From a virus: DNA of 40,996 nucleotides. Under the pieces are notes generated by a model. The model did not search any database. It worked only from the letters and a program-made list of their open reading frames with translations, and was not told where the DNA came from. Position 1 is the first letter of the stretch. Every line of letters starts with the position of its first letter. Of this stretch, positions 8,715-16,718 are shown piece by piece. Position numbers and translations under genes: made by a program. The DNA is taken from the IMG/VR virus record IMGVR_UViG_3300037961_001990, positions 4,101 to 45,096 of that record. One strand, given 5' to 3'.

Positions 8715-9574
8715 TGTTAAAAATAATATCAGCCGACGAAAGAATGGCAGAAGAAAGAGGTCATAAAATCGTTATTGGTGGACCAAGTGGTGTCGGTAAG
8801 ACTAGCTTGGTTCGCACAATGGACTCAGAAAAAACTTTGTTTATGGATTTAGAAGCAGGAGATGCCGCAATACAAGGGTGGCCTATAGATGTTATCCGCC
8901 CTAGAACATGGCAAGAATGTCGTGATTTTGCTTGTTATATTGGTGGTAGCAATCCTGCTTTAAATGATGATCAAGTCTATTCTAAAGCACATTATGAGCA
9001 ACTCTGCAAAGAAAAGGGCAACCCGCAAGAATGGTTGGCAAAATATGACAGTATATTTATTGATAGTATTACTGTAGCAGGTAGGTTGTGTTTTCAATGG
9101 TGTCAAAGCCAACCCGATTGCAAAACTTCTAACGGCAGGCTCGATACTCGAGCCGCCTACGGTATGCAGGGTCGTGAAATGATGGCTTGGCTTACACATT
9201 TGCAACATATTAGAGATAAGAATGTTGTATTTGTTGGTATACTAGATAGTCGCACAGACGACTACGGTAGACCAATACATGATTTACAAATAGAAGGCTC
9301 TAAGACGGGTCGTGAACTACCAGGGATTGTGGACGAAGTTATTACTATGGCAATAATGCCAGGTGATGAAAACACTCCACCATACCGTGCGTTTGTATGT
9401 CATACTCTAAACGAATGGAATTATCCTGCAAAGGATAGATCGGGTTGTTTAGATTTATTAGAACCACCTCACTTAGGTAATCTGTTAAAAAAGATGTCAG
9501 GTAACACTAAGGCAGAGGATCGTTTGTTAACTTTTAGTTTATTAAATAAAAATAATGGAGAGGTAAATGCTTAA
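8714..9574 (+). CDS. Sak4-like RecA-type ATPase (AAA_24), recombination
   Basis: 286 aa. Walker A GPSGVGKT at residues 23-30 and Walker B SIFIDS at 113-118 define a RecA-like NTPase of the AAA_24 family used by many phages as Sak4-type single-strand annealing or recombination protein. It is shorter than RecA and lacks its C-terminal domain. The following gene is an ssDNA-binding candidate, the usual partner of Sak4. It overlaps that gene by 8 bases. It likely acts on ssDNA in phage recombination and replication. Confidence 0.85.
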   Translation: MLKIISADERMAEERGHKIVIGGPSGVGKTSLVRTMDSEKTLFMDLEAGDAAIQGWPIDVIRPRTWQECRDFACYIGGSNPALNDDQVYSKAHYEQLCKEKGNPQEWLAKYDSIFIDSITVAGRLCFQWCQSQPDCKTSNGRLDTRAAYGMQGREMMAWLTHLQHIRDKNVVFVGILDSRTDDYGRPIHDLQIEGSKTGRELPGIVDEVITMAIMPGDENTPPYRAFVCHTLNEWNYPAKDRSGCLDLLEPPHLGNLLKKMSGNTKAEDRLLTFSLLNKNNGEVNA

Positions 9575-10154
9575 TTTTAATGACGTAGAACCCGATAAGG
9601 GATTAGAACCACTAGAACTTATACCTGCGAATACTGTTGCAAGGGTAACTCTAAAGATTGAAGAGGGTCAAATTGAGATACCCGAGTTTGGTCAAGGTAA
9701 TTTTTTTCGTGCAAGTGCAACAACAAAAGCAAAATGGTTGCCTATTGAGTTTACTATTACAAGCGGTAAACACAAAGGACGTAAGTTATGGCACAAATTG
9801 TTTGTTGATGGCGATAAGATTGCCGAGGGTGGTATGCCACAAGCTAAACAGATTGGTTTGCGTACCATGCGTTCTATTTTAGAAAGTGCTCGTCAAATCC
9901 GTACTGATGATATGTCGCCTGAAGCAAATGCTAAAAGACAAATAAATTCTATCGAAGATTTAAACGGTATGAATTTATGTATTAGGATTGGTATAGAAAA
10001 AGGCACTAATGGTTACGGTGATAAGAACTCATTGATTGCACCTTTAACACCTGGTCAAACAGATTATATACTTTCTGATTTACCTACTGAGCCACAAGTT
10101 CAGCAAGTGCAACAACCGACTTCTAATCCTACACCCGATTGGGCTAAACAGTAA
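9567..10154 (+). CDS. ssDNA-binding protein candidate (DUF669-like)
   Basis: 195 aa, preceded by GGAGAGG. The N-terminal 150 residues have the layout of DUF669-type phage proteins: beta-rich with LIPANTVARVTLKIEEG, then KWLPIEFTITSGKHKGRKLW, where the HKGRKLW turn is typical. The C-terminal 40 residues are Gln/Pro/Thr-rich and end DWAKQ, like the flexible tail of SSB proteins. It follows the Sak4-like gene with overlap. A role in coating ssDNA during replication or annealing is inferred from family resemblance and context. Confidence 0.7.
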   Translation: MLNFNDVEPDKGLEPLELIPANTVARVTLKIEEGQIEIPEFGQGNFFRASATTKAKWLPIEFTITSGKHKGRKLWHKLFVDGDKIAEGGMPQAKQIGLRTMRSILESARQIRTDDMSPEANAKRQINSIEDLNGMNLCIRIGIEKGTNGYGDKNSLIAPLTPGQTDYILSDLPTEPQVQQVQQPTSNPTPDWAKQ

Positions 10155-10327
10155 TTTAGAGATTGGGTTGGAACCATCCTTTTCAGAAGTTTTATTAGCG
10201 AACTTCACACAAGATAGATGTCATCATTATTATTACCCCAATAGGTAGTGATAGAAGGCCTGGAGATATAATTATGATGGGTAATGTGGGTTCTGTAATT
10301 TATATAGCAAAATCTATTAAGCTAATA

Positions 10328-10460
10328 GTCCAATATCTGCGGACACCGTATGGGTGGAAGGAATTCGAAAGAACCTTCGGTATTCGACTTAAAATGGAAA
10401 GTCCGATATTGTCTACACCGTATGGGTGGAGGTATTTGAAAGAACCCTCGGTATCTGACT
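10328..10460 (+). repeat. tandem 73-nt RNA repeat with covarying helices
   Basis: Copy 1 starts at 10328 and copy 2 at 10401, both with GTCC. Each copy folds into a three-way junction. P1 pairs 10332-10337 with 10379-10384 (copy 2: 10405-10410 with 10450-10455). P2 is CACC-GTATG-GGTG (10344-10356 and 10416-10428). P3 pairs 10357-10361 with 10374-10378 (copy 2: 10429-10432 with 10446-10449), closing a loop with a conserved GAAAGAA. An A-T pair in P1 of copy 1 is G-C in copy 2, and an A-T in P3 is G-C in copy 2. Confidence 0.65.
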
Positions 10461-10566
10461 TTAAACTACCTGACAAGAGTTATACATCTAATGTTGAATA
10501 GGGTGTTAGCTCTTGTTAGGATTTATTTAAGAATTTCTAGCGTCAACACCTTGTAGTGCGTTAGGA

Positions 10567-10602
10567 CTATGTTTGGGGAGTACATAGGACGCAAAACTCC
10601 CC
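10567..10602 (+). promoter_or_regulatory. H-type pseudoknot upstream of the SleB start
   Basis: Stem 1 pairs CTATGT (10567-10572) with ACATAG (10582-10587). Its loop carries GGGGAGT (10575-10581), which pairs with ACTCCCC (10596-10602) beyond the stem. This leaves loops of 2, 0 and 8 nt, the classical compact H-type geometry. The ribosome-binding site CGGGAGG starts 8 nt later (10611-10617), so folding could control translation of the hydrolase. Confidence 0.6.
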
Positions 10603-10622
10603 GCCACAATCGGGAGGATTAA

Positions 10623-11045
10623 ATGATTGAATCAATTATGTGTCTAGCCATGGCGATTTACTTTGAAGCAAGAGGTGAGCCTATGGTGGGGCAAGTGGCG
10701 GTTGCTCAAGTTGTCGTAAATAGAGTCGGGGATTATAGATATCCTGATAATGTTTGTGATGTCGTTAAGCAAGGCTATTACTATTCTTGGAATCAAAACA
10801 TTCCTATCAGAGATAAATGTCAATTTAGCTTTTGGTGCGACGGTAAACCCGAAACTATAAATGATATGATGGCATGGGGTTTTGCTATTGATATAGCTGA
10901 AGCCACAATGAAAGGCTATCTGTATGATACAACAAACGGTGCTACTCATTATCATGCGTATTATGTACAACCAAGTTGGTCATATCAGTTTACAAGGACT
11001 GTTCGTATTAACGACCATATATTTTATAGAAGAGAGATGGAATGA
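10623..11045 (+). CDS. cell wall hydrolase, SleB/CwlJ family
   Basis: 140 aa with a strong GGGAGG site. The SleB (Hydrolase_2) signature is complete: EARGE (15-19) with the probable catalytic Glu, GQVAVAQVVVNRV (23-35), CQFSFWCDG (66-74), GATHYHA (106-112), PSW (117-119) and HIFYR (132-136). These enzymes act as lytic transglycosylases or amidases on peptidoglycan. There is no signal peptide. It is the second wall-degrading enzyme in the window but lies in the replication block rather than near the lysozyme, behind a structured leader. It overlaps the helicase start by 4 bases. Confidence 0.9.
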   Translation: MIESIMCLAMAIYFEARGEPMVGQVAVAQVVVNRVGDYRYPDNVCDVVKQGYYYSWNQNIPIRDKCQFSFWCDGKPETINDMMAWGFAIDIAEATMKGYLYDTTNGATHYHAYYVQPSWSYQFTRTVRINDHIFYRREME

Positions 11046-13063
11046 TACTTAGACCATATCAAGATGTGGCAGTAAACTCTGCTATTAAATCATTAAACAA
11101 ACATAAAAATACAATAGTCGTTGCACCAACGGGTGCAGGTAAAACTATTATGCTATCGTCTTTGATAGGGAAGATGCACAAGGAGAACAATAAAGTATTG
11201 GTGCTTCAACACCGTGATGAACTTGTTAATCAAAATATGGACAAGTTTAAAAAGATAAATCCTAATATATCAACGAGTATTTTAAATGCTGATGAGAAGG
11301 ATTGGTCAGGTGATGTGGTGTTTGCCATGGTACAAACGCTATCAAGGCCGAACAATTTATCGAGTATGCAGCGGGTTAATCTAATTATTATTGATGAGAG
11401 CCATCATACTATAGCAAATTCTTGGTTGAATATAATAAAAGAATCAAAAGAAATTAATCCAAATGTTAGGATAGCAGGGTTTACGGCTACTCCTAATAGG
11501 GGTGATGGCAAGGGTTTAAAAGAGGTTTTTTCTAATTGTTCACACCAAATAGAAATAGAAACACTCATTCGTGAAGGTTTTCTTGTATCACCCAAACCAT
11601 TTGTGATTGATGTCGGAGTGCAAAAAGAACTTAGTCAAGTTAGAAAAACTATTGATGAATTTAACATGGACGAGGTAGCTCGTATCATGAACAAAAGACC
11701 TATTAATGAAGAGGTTGTTAATAAATGGCATGAACAAGCATCAGACCGTAAAACAGTTGTTTTCTGTTCTACAAAGAATCATGCTAAGGATTTATGTGAT
11801 GAGTTTGTAAAACAAGGTGTTCGGGCAGAGGTTCTTACAGGAGACACAAAGAAAGATGTTCGGGTTAATATGTTGCAAAGTTTATCAAATGGTGATTTGC
11901 AAGTTGTTATTAATGTAGCAGTTTTGACTGAGGGTTTCGACTCACCACCTGTATCTTGTATTATTTTAACAAGACCTTGTTCGTATAAATCTACAATGGT
12001 GCAAATGATTGGGCGTGGATTACGAACCATTGATCCAAATGAATACCCGAACATAATTAAAAAAGACTGTATAATTTTAGATTTTGGAACATCAATATTA
12101 ACTCATGGTAAGTTAGATGAGGAAGTTAACTTAGATGACGTTGCATCAGAGGAAAATGGTCAAGCACCACAAAAGCAATGCCCTGAGTGTAATTCGATAG
12201 TTCCTTTAGGTGTTCGTGAATGTCCTATATGTGGTCATGACTTTGCTAAACAAGAAGAAATGAAACTCAAAAAATTTAATATGACAGAAGTTGAGTTAAT
12301 AAATAAATCTCAATTTCGTTGGATTAGAATATTTGAAAGTGATAAATGTTTAATGGCATCAGGATTTAATGGTTTTGCCATGGTTATTGATTTAGGTGAT
12401 AATTTTTTGGGTCTTACAAAGCTCAGAAATGGGGATTTAAGGGCAGTGAGTATAGGTAATAAGAGAGAAGCTATTGCATCTGCTGACGACTTTCTAAGAA
12501 AGATTGAGAGTAGTAATAAAGCCAAGAAGAATAAACAGTGGTTAAATGAACCAGTAAGTGAAAAACAAAGAAGAATATTAATTAACAAAGGTTATACAAT
12601 ATCTCCTTTTGATTTCTCTTGGACAAAATATAAAGCGTCTTGTCTATTAGATTATTTGTTCAATAAAAAAAAGGTTGATCATCTTATTTATAAGAAGAAA
12701 AGAGAAATTAAAATTAATCAAAAATCTTTAAAATCAAACCAAGATAGGCTTGCTCAATTAAATAGACAGTATTCTCCAAATTATAATTCTGATAATTCAT
12801 ATTTTCCTACAAGAAAACAAATTAAAGAACAACAAAACTCTTTAGTTAAAATTAATCAAAAAGAAAGAGAAGATCGTTTAAAGGCTTTGAGTTATGGACT
12901 TAAACAAATAGATTCCAAAACAAATGATGAGAGAAAAAAGTTGAGTTTAGGTGCAGAAAAGTTAAGTTTGTCTAATATTAAACAGTTTCCTGGCACTAGA
13001 TCGGTGCAGATTGAAACAAGAAGGCAAAGATTATTTAGAACAACAAAAAATGAGAATGAATAA
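11042..13063 (+). CDS. DEAD/DEAH-box superfamily 2 helicase
   Basis: 673 aa. SF2 motifs are in order: APTGAGKT (28-35, motif I), DESHH (118-122, motif II), FTATP (147-151, motif III), TEGFDSP (about 296-302, motif V) and QMIGRGLR (321-328, motif VI). A Cys4 zinc knuckle (C380, C383, C394, C397) follows the helicase core. The C-terminal 270 residues are charged, Lys/Asn/Gln-rich and without a recognised domain. The protein should unwind or remodel DNA using ATP in phage replication or recombination. It is coupled to SleB by ATGA and ends one base before the next ATG. Confidence 0.92.
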   Translation: MILRPYQDVAVNSAIKSLNKHKNTIVVAPTGAGKTIMLSSLIGKMHKENNKVLVLQHRDELVNQNMDKFKKINPNISTSILNADEKDWSGDVVFAMVQTLSRPNNLSSMQRVNLIIIDESHHTIANSWLNIIKESKEINPNVRIAGFTATPNRGDGKGLKEVFSNCSHQIEIETLIREGFLVSPKPFVIDVGVQKELSQVRKTIDEFNMDEVARIMNKRPINEEVVNKWHEQASDRKTVVFCSTKNHAKDLCDEFVKQGVRAEVLTGDTKKDVRVNMLQSLSNGDLQVVINVAVLTEGFDSPPVSCIILTRPCSYKSTMVQMIGRGLRTIDPNEYPNIIKKDCIILDFGTSILTHGKLDEEVNLDDVASEENGQAPQKQCPECNSIVPLGVRECPICGHDFAKQEEMKLKKFNMTEVELINKSQFRWIRIFESDKCLMASGFNGFAMVIDLGDNFLGLTKLRNGDLRAVSIGNKREAIASADDFLRKIESSNKAKKNKQWLNEPVSEKQRRILINKGYTISPFDFSWTKYKASCLLDYLFNKKKVDHLIYKKKREIKINQKSLKSNQDRLAQLNRQYSPNYNSDNSYFPTRKQIKEQQNSLVKINQKEREDRLKALSYGLKQIDSKTNDERKKLSLGAEKLSLSNIKQFPGTRSVQIETRRQRLFRTTKNENE

Positions 13064-13348
13064 ATGCCATTAATAGAACTTAATATGATACTAGATTGTG
13101 AAGAAGAGGTAAAAGAAGTGGGCTTTTACACACCTCTCGAATACCGTGTATTGGATCGTAAACAACTTTTAAACGGGATCAAAAAAGAAATAAATAAAAA
13201 AGGTTATTTGTTTGACAGTTGTAATTACGCTAGTGCTATGGCTATACATGAAGGTTATGTTGTTGCTTCATTGACTATGAGCAACAAAAAGAAAAGAAAA
13301 AATAAAATAATAACAGATTGGAAAGAAGATTGTCTTACGATTCATTAG
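13064..13348 (+). CDS. small hypothetical protein
   Basis: 94 aa, start directly after the helicase stop. It has an acidic N-terminus, a central alpha-beta stretch (TPLEYRVLDRKQLLNGIKKE), and a Lys-rich patch NKKKRKNK near the C-terminus that could contact nucleic acid. I do not recognise a family. It belongs to the replication operon by spacing. Confidence 0.55.
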   Translation: MPLIELNMILDCEEEVKEVGFYTPLEYRVLDRKQLLNGIKKEINKKGYLFDSCNYASAMAIHEGYVVASLTMSNKKKRKNKIITDWKEDCLTIH

Positions 13349-13590
13349 TCAAAGCAGGAAAATTGTTCGGTCAAGTAGGCTGGAATAAAAGATTTACAGA
13401 GCTGGACGAACAAGATGTATTGTATTTAATTTCAAGTATTCAACAAATGAAGGATATAGCAGATGACGTTAACGAAACTTATTTGGCAGCAATCTGGCTC
13501 AAATTCAACGTCGGGGATAAAGCAGCGGAGTTCCCATTCGGAAGAAATAAGCCAGAAAATAAAGAAAAAGATAGATCAAGCGATACTTGA
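13330..13590 (+). CDS. small hypothetical protein, TTG start
   Basis: 87 aa beginning at TTG 13330, which has GGAAAGAAGA immediately upstream; another TTG at 13318 is possible but without a site. The sequence YDSLVKAGKLFGQVGWNKRFTELDEQDVL appears as an ordered alpha-helical domain; I quote it in parts: GKLFGQVGWNKRF, then LDEQDVLYLISSIQQ. The C-terminus is charged. It overlaps its upstream neighbour by 19 bases and the next gene by up to 128 bases, so either it or the nuclease start may be shorter than given. Confidence 0.55.
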   Translation: MSYDSLVKAGKLFGQVGWNKRFTELDEQDVLYLISSIQQMKDIADDVNETYLAAIWLKFNVGDKAAEFPFGRNKPENKEKDRSSDT

Positions 13591-14248
13591 TAAACAAAAA
13601 GATCAAGAGCCTAGAAAATATTTAGGTGCTTCATCTCTCGGAGACGCTTGTTCACGCAAGATACAGTACAGATACATGGGTAAAAAGGCAGATAAAGATA
13701 AAGAGTTCTCTGCAAAGCTCTTACGCATCTTTCAGTTTGGTCATGTGATTGAAGATATGGCTCATGGTTGGATATACAACGCTGGCTTTGATCTTAAAAG
13801 CACTGATAAAAATGGCGAACAATTTGGTTTCTCAATAGCAGATGATCAGATTCGGGGTCATATTGATGGTGTTATATGCGGTGGATCAGATGATTTTAAA
13901 TATCCTATGTTATGGGAATGTAAATCTGCAAATGACAGGAGCTTCAATGAATTTGTTCGGAAAGGTGTCAGGCAAGTTAACTTAACATACGCATCACAAA
14001 TTGCATTGTATCAAGCGTACATGGATTTAACAGAAAACCCTGCATTGTTTACAGTAATAAATAAAAACACCTGTGATATATACTATGAGTTTGTTGATTT
14101 TGATAAAGAACTTGCTCAAAAAACAAGTGATAAAGCAGTTGAAATATTAAAAGCAGTTCAACATGATGAAATATTACCTCGTGTTGCTATGGACTCTGAT
14201 TACTTTTTATGTAAAAATTGTGAGTTCAGGAGTACCTGCTGGGATTAA
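13463..14248 (+). CDS. Cas4/AddB-like PD-(D/E)XK nuclease with Fe-S cluster
   Basis: 261 aa if the ATG at 13463 (AAGGATATAGCAG upstream) is used; the conserved domain begins near residue 50. The nuclease core has H94, D135 in HIDG, and E152-C-K154 in WECKSAN, followed by QVNLTYASQIALYQAYM, the helix with Gln and Tyr typical of RecB-family motif QxxxY. C63 together with C250, C253 and C259 gives the four-cysteine arrangement of 4Fe-4S nucleases such as Cas4 and AddB. It likely resects DNA ends for phage recombination, working with the Sak4-like protein. The true start may be downstream, since the overlap with the previous gene is long. Confidence 0.85.
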   Translation: MTLTKLIWQQSGSNSTSGIKQRSSHSEEISQKIKKKIDQAILDKQKDQEPRKYLGASSLGDACSRKIQYRYMGKKADKDKEFSAKLLRIFQFGHVIEDMAHGWIYNAGFDLKSTDKNGEQFGFSIADDQIRGHIDGVICGGSDDFKYPMLWECKSANDRSFNEFVRKGVRQVNLTYASQIALYQAYMDLTENPALFTVINKNTCDIYYEFVDFDKELAQKTSDKAVEILKAVQHDEILPRVAMDSDYFLCKNCEFRSTCWD

Positions 14249-14253
14249 AAAAA

Positions 14254-14283
14254 AACCCGAACAATTTTGGCGTTGCTCGGGTT
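14254..14283 (-). terminator. hairpin with T-tract on the minus strand
   Basis: Arms AACCCGAACAA and TTGCTCGGGTT form an 11-bp stem with one G-U pair and an 8-nt loop. On the minus strand the stem is followed by nine T residues, the form of a Rho-independent terminator. On the plus strand the tract precedes the stem. It would stop antisense transcription coming out of the primase gene. One arm is a copy of the over-represented CCGAACA motif. Confidence 0.5.
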
Positions 14284-14313
14284 AAGGTGTAATGACTATA
14301 GGAGTACAATATA

Positions 14314-16476
14314 ATGCGTATCGTTCCTTTTGACAACACAAAATATAGTGTTAATGCAAAAGATTTAGTAAATGAAATATCTAAAAAAGTGCCTAATCAG
14401 GTGCAGATTGACATTCTTCGGCAGACTTTTCCACACGGTGAAGTAAAGGGTGATTTGTTTACTATCGGGTCTTTACAGGGAGAAGCAGGTAAATCATTAA
14501 AAATAGACATAAATCCTAACAGTCCTTTCTTTATGAAGGGTCAGGACTTTAATGGAAACACTGGTGTCGGGGGTATTGTTAAGATACTTATTGAAGGTCG
14601 TGGCATGAATCTACCTGAAATTAAAGAAATGTTCGCAGATTACCTGGGTGAAGAAAGAAACTTTGTTCGGCAGCAGCCTGCTGAGAATCCAGTAAAAGTC
14701 CAGATTAACAGGCAAACACCATATGATTCGGAGTATTTATACAAAAATGCTGAAGGTCAGGTTATATGTGCTGTGCGTAAATACCTTGTTCGGGATAGTT
14801 CAGGTAATCCTATACTGGATACGCATGGTAAACCTAAGAAAGAGTTCAGGCAGTTTACTGGCGACCACCCGTATCCTCGTATGCCTGATGTCAGACCATT
14901 GTATAATATCCCGAACATTTTAGCTTCTGATACTATTATCTGGGTAGAGGGCGAGAAGTGTGCAGATGCACTCAACAATCTAGGTTATACAGCCACCTGT
15001 ACTATGGGTGGAGCGGGTATGCTTACAAAGAAGTCAGCGTCACAATATGATTTCTCACCTTTACAGGGCAAAGAACTCATCTTATGGGCTGATAATGATA
15101 CAGCAGGTAGGCGTTTGGCTGAGCTTGTGCAAGAGCTATCACTCAAGGCTAATGTTAAATCCGTTAAGATGCTTACTCTTCCTCGGGGTAAGCCTGAGAG
15201 ATGGGACGCAGATGACGCTATAGCTGAAGGGTTTGATATAAATACTTTTCTTAATACTCCGAACAATGTTACCAAACATAACATCAACCTGCTGGACGAT
15301 AGTATGCTGGTGTCCAGATTCACTGGCGTTGCACCCGAACAAAAATTTATCGTGGACGCAACATTTCCGCTCGGGGTACCCATAATTTTATCCGCAGCGG
15401 GTGATGCGGGCAAGGGTATGTTGACGTTAGATTTGGCTATGAAGGTGGCTTCGGGGGCTTCTATGACCAGTTCCTTCGGGGCGAATGTAACAGAGTTCGG
15501 GAATGTGGTTATATTTACGGCAGAAGATGATGAAGCAGAGATGCACCGACGAATCCAGCGTTTAGACCCGAACAATGATCGGGCTAATTATTATCATGAG
15601 CTTCGGGTTGTTGCTTTGCCTAACGCAGGAGGTGTGTTTCCGATACTGCAAAATGTTCACGGGGAGTTCACAACTTCTGCTGAGTTTGAGCGTATATACG
15701 AACAAATATTACAAATAAATAACTTAAAGTTAATTATATTCGATCCTTTAGCGTCTTTTGTTCACGCAGATGTGAACTCTGATCCAGCAGCGGGAGCAGC
15801 TTTAACGGGGCTAATGTCGAAAATAGGTTCGGAAACTGGAGCTTCAGTGATGATGTGCCACCATATGACCAAGGTTAAAGATGATGCCGTCATATCAACA
15901 CCAGAACAAGCCAGAAACCTTATTCGGGGTACTTCTGCCCTTGTAGACGGTGTGCGTTGTGCTTTTGCGTTGTGGCAGGTAGATGAGAAGTCTGCAAAAC
16001 GCCAGTGTAAGGAACTGAACATAGAATATCAGCGTAATCGGTGCTTTGACGGGGCGGTTGTCAAGTCGAACGGGGTTGCAAAAAGACAGGTGCGTAAGTT
16101 TGTTCGGGATTTAAATACTGGATTGCTGGTTGATCGGAGTGAAGATATTGAACAACTGAACATGGGAACTAATCGGGATAACAGAAAGACTGCCCTGTAC
16201 GAGTGGATAGCTCGGTGTGAACGGGAAGGTAGAGCTTTATCGCAACAGGGAGGTGCTGATTCTCTAACGAATCGTATGACTGATGCTGACGCTCCTGAAG
16301 CCCTGAACAATTTATCTCAACGGGTATTAGATGGAATTGTTCGGGAACTTATAACTGACAATCGTATAGACAAGTTTAGCTTTAGCACTGCTGGTGGGAG
16401 GAAGTGGCTTGGCACGACGGTCGGGGTGATGAGTCGGGGTGAATATGAAGCAACGACTGCCAGAGATAATATATAA
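14314..16476 (+). CDS. TOPRIM primase - RecA-like helicase
   Basis: 720 aa, AGGAG site about 10 bases upstream. A TOPRIM domain is shown by IIWVEGEKCADAL (208-220, catalytic Glu) and LILWADNDTAG (255-265, DxD). A RecA-like AAA_25/RepA-type ATPase follows: Walker A AAGDAGKGM (361-369), Walker B LIIFD (473-477), and MMCHHMTK (513-520) as sensor. This is the layout of phage and plasmid primase-helicases that prime and unwind at the fork. No N-terminal zinc finger is seen. Eight copies of TGTTCGG/CCGAACA lie inside the gene in different frames, more than any other gene in the window. Confidence 0.88.
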   Translation: MRIVPFDNTKYSVNAKDLVNEISKKVPNQVQIDILRQTFPHGEVKGDLFTIGSLQGEAGKSLKIDINPNSPFFMKGQDFNGNTGVGGIVKILIEGRGMNLPEIKEMFADYLGEERNFVRQQPAENPVKVQINRQTPYDSEYLYKNAEGQVICAVRKYLVRDSSGNPILDTHGKPKKEFRQFTGDHPYPRMPDVRPLYNIPNILASDTIIWVEGEKCADALNNLGYTATCTMGGAGMLTKKSASQYDFSPLQGKELILWADNDTAGRRLAELVQELSLKANVKSVKMLTLPRGKPERWDADDAIAEGFDINTFLNTPNNVTKHNINLLDDSMLVSRFTGVAPEQKFIVDATFPLGVPIILSAAGDAGKGMLTLDLAMKVASGASMTSSFGANVTEFGNVVIFTAEDDEAEMHRRIQRLDPNNDRANYYHELRVVALPNAGGVFPILQNVHGEFTTSAEFERIYEQILQINNLKLIIFDPLASFVHADVNSDPAAGAALTGLMSKIGSETGASVMMCHHMTKVKDDAVISTPEQARNLIRGTSALVDGVRCAFALWQVDEKSAKRQCKELNIEYQRNRCFDGAVVKSNGVAKRQVRKFVRDLNTGLLVDRSEDIEQLNMGTNRDNRKTALYEWIARCEREGRALSQQGGADSLTNRMTDADAPEALNNLSQRVLDGIVRELITDNRIDKFSFSTAGGRKWLGTTVGVMSRGEYEATTARDNI

Positions 16477-16558
16477 ACCCGAACATTTATCCCATGAAGA
16501 CTCATCTCATGAAGGCTCCAGGCCGAACAAAGTTTCTGCTGCAGTACATGACAAAAAA

Positions 16559-16582
16559 AACCAGCAGAAAAAACTGCTGGTT
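16559..16582 (-). terminator. hairpin with T-tract on the minus strand
   Basis: Perfect 9-bp arms AACCAGCAG and CTGCTGGTT enclose six A residues. On the minus strand the stem is followed by TTTTTT, so it has terminator form for leftward transcription. With the similar element at 14254 it brackets the primase gene. Confidence 0.5.
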
Positions 16583-16663
16583 AAGTGTGGAGGAAATTTA
16601 CAGTAATATTTTTTTACAATAAATTATTTTTTTTGCTTGTAAATTCTTTTTTTATAATTATTA

Positions 16664-16692
16664 TTTACTTATGGGATTTTCCCATGTAGTAT
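16664..16692 (+). promoter_or_regulatory. promoter of the cyclotransferase gene with TGGGATTTTCCCA operator
   Basis: TTTACT (16664-16669), a 17-nt spacer and TAGTAT (16687-16692) make a plausible sigma-70 promoter. The 15-bp palindrome ATGGGATTTTCCCAT (16671-16685) fills the spacer. It shares the TGGGA-N3-TCCCA plan of the operators at 8244 and 22780. Confidence 0.6.
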
Positions 16693-16718
16693 TAAATTAT
16701 TAATTACAGGAGTAAAGA

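Larger units (their letters stand above)
10155..10622 (+). ncRNA. candidate structured RNA / long 5' leader of the SleB gene
   Basis: This stretch holds no convincing gene but many potential helices. They are hairpins at 10186-10206 and 10232-10249, a tandem 73-nt structured repeat at 10328-10460, a helix 10473-10479 with 10510-10516 that interleaves with a helix 10500-10507 with 10545-10552, and an H-type pseudoknot at 10567-10602. The two repeat copies differ by compensatory changes in two helices. A 75-codon frame (10274-10501) crosses it, but the differences between repeats preserve pairing rather than protein. It could be a cis-regulatory leader or an independent phage RNA; no known RNA family was recognised. 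Confidence 0.6.

Noticed and set aside
10396-10405. GGAAAGTCCG resembling the conserved CR-I part of RNase P RNA
   Set aside because: The other conserved parts of RNase P RNA are missing, and the match lies in a hairpin between the two repeat copies.
10274-10501. 75-codon ORF across the RNA-like region
   Set aside because: No good ribosome-binding site, no recognisable protein, and the internal repeat preserves RNA pairing rather than the encoded peptide.
14985-15575. 196-codon antisense ORF over the primase
   Set aside because: It is a shadow of the TOPRIM-helicase gene with no start signal and Ser/Ala-rich nonsense composition.
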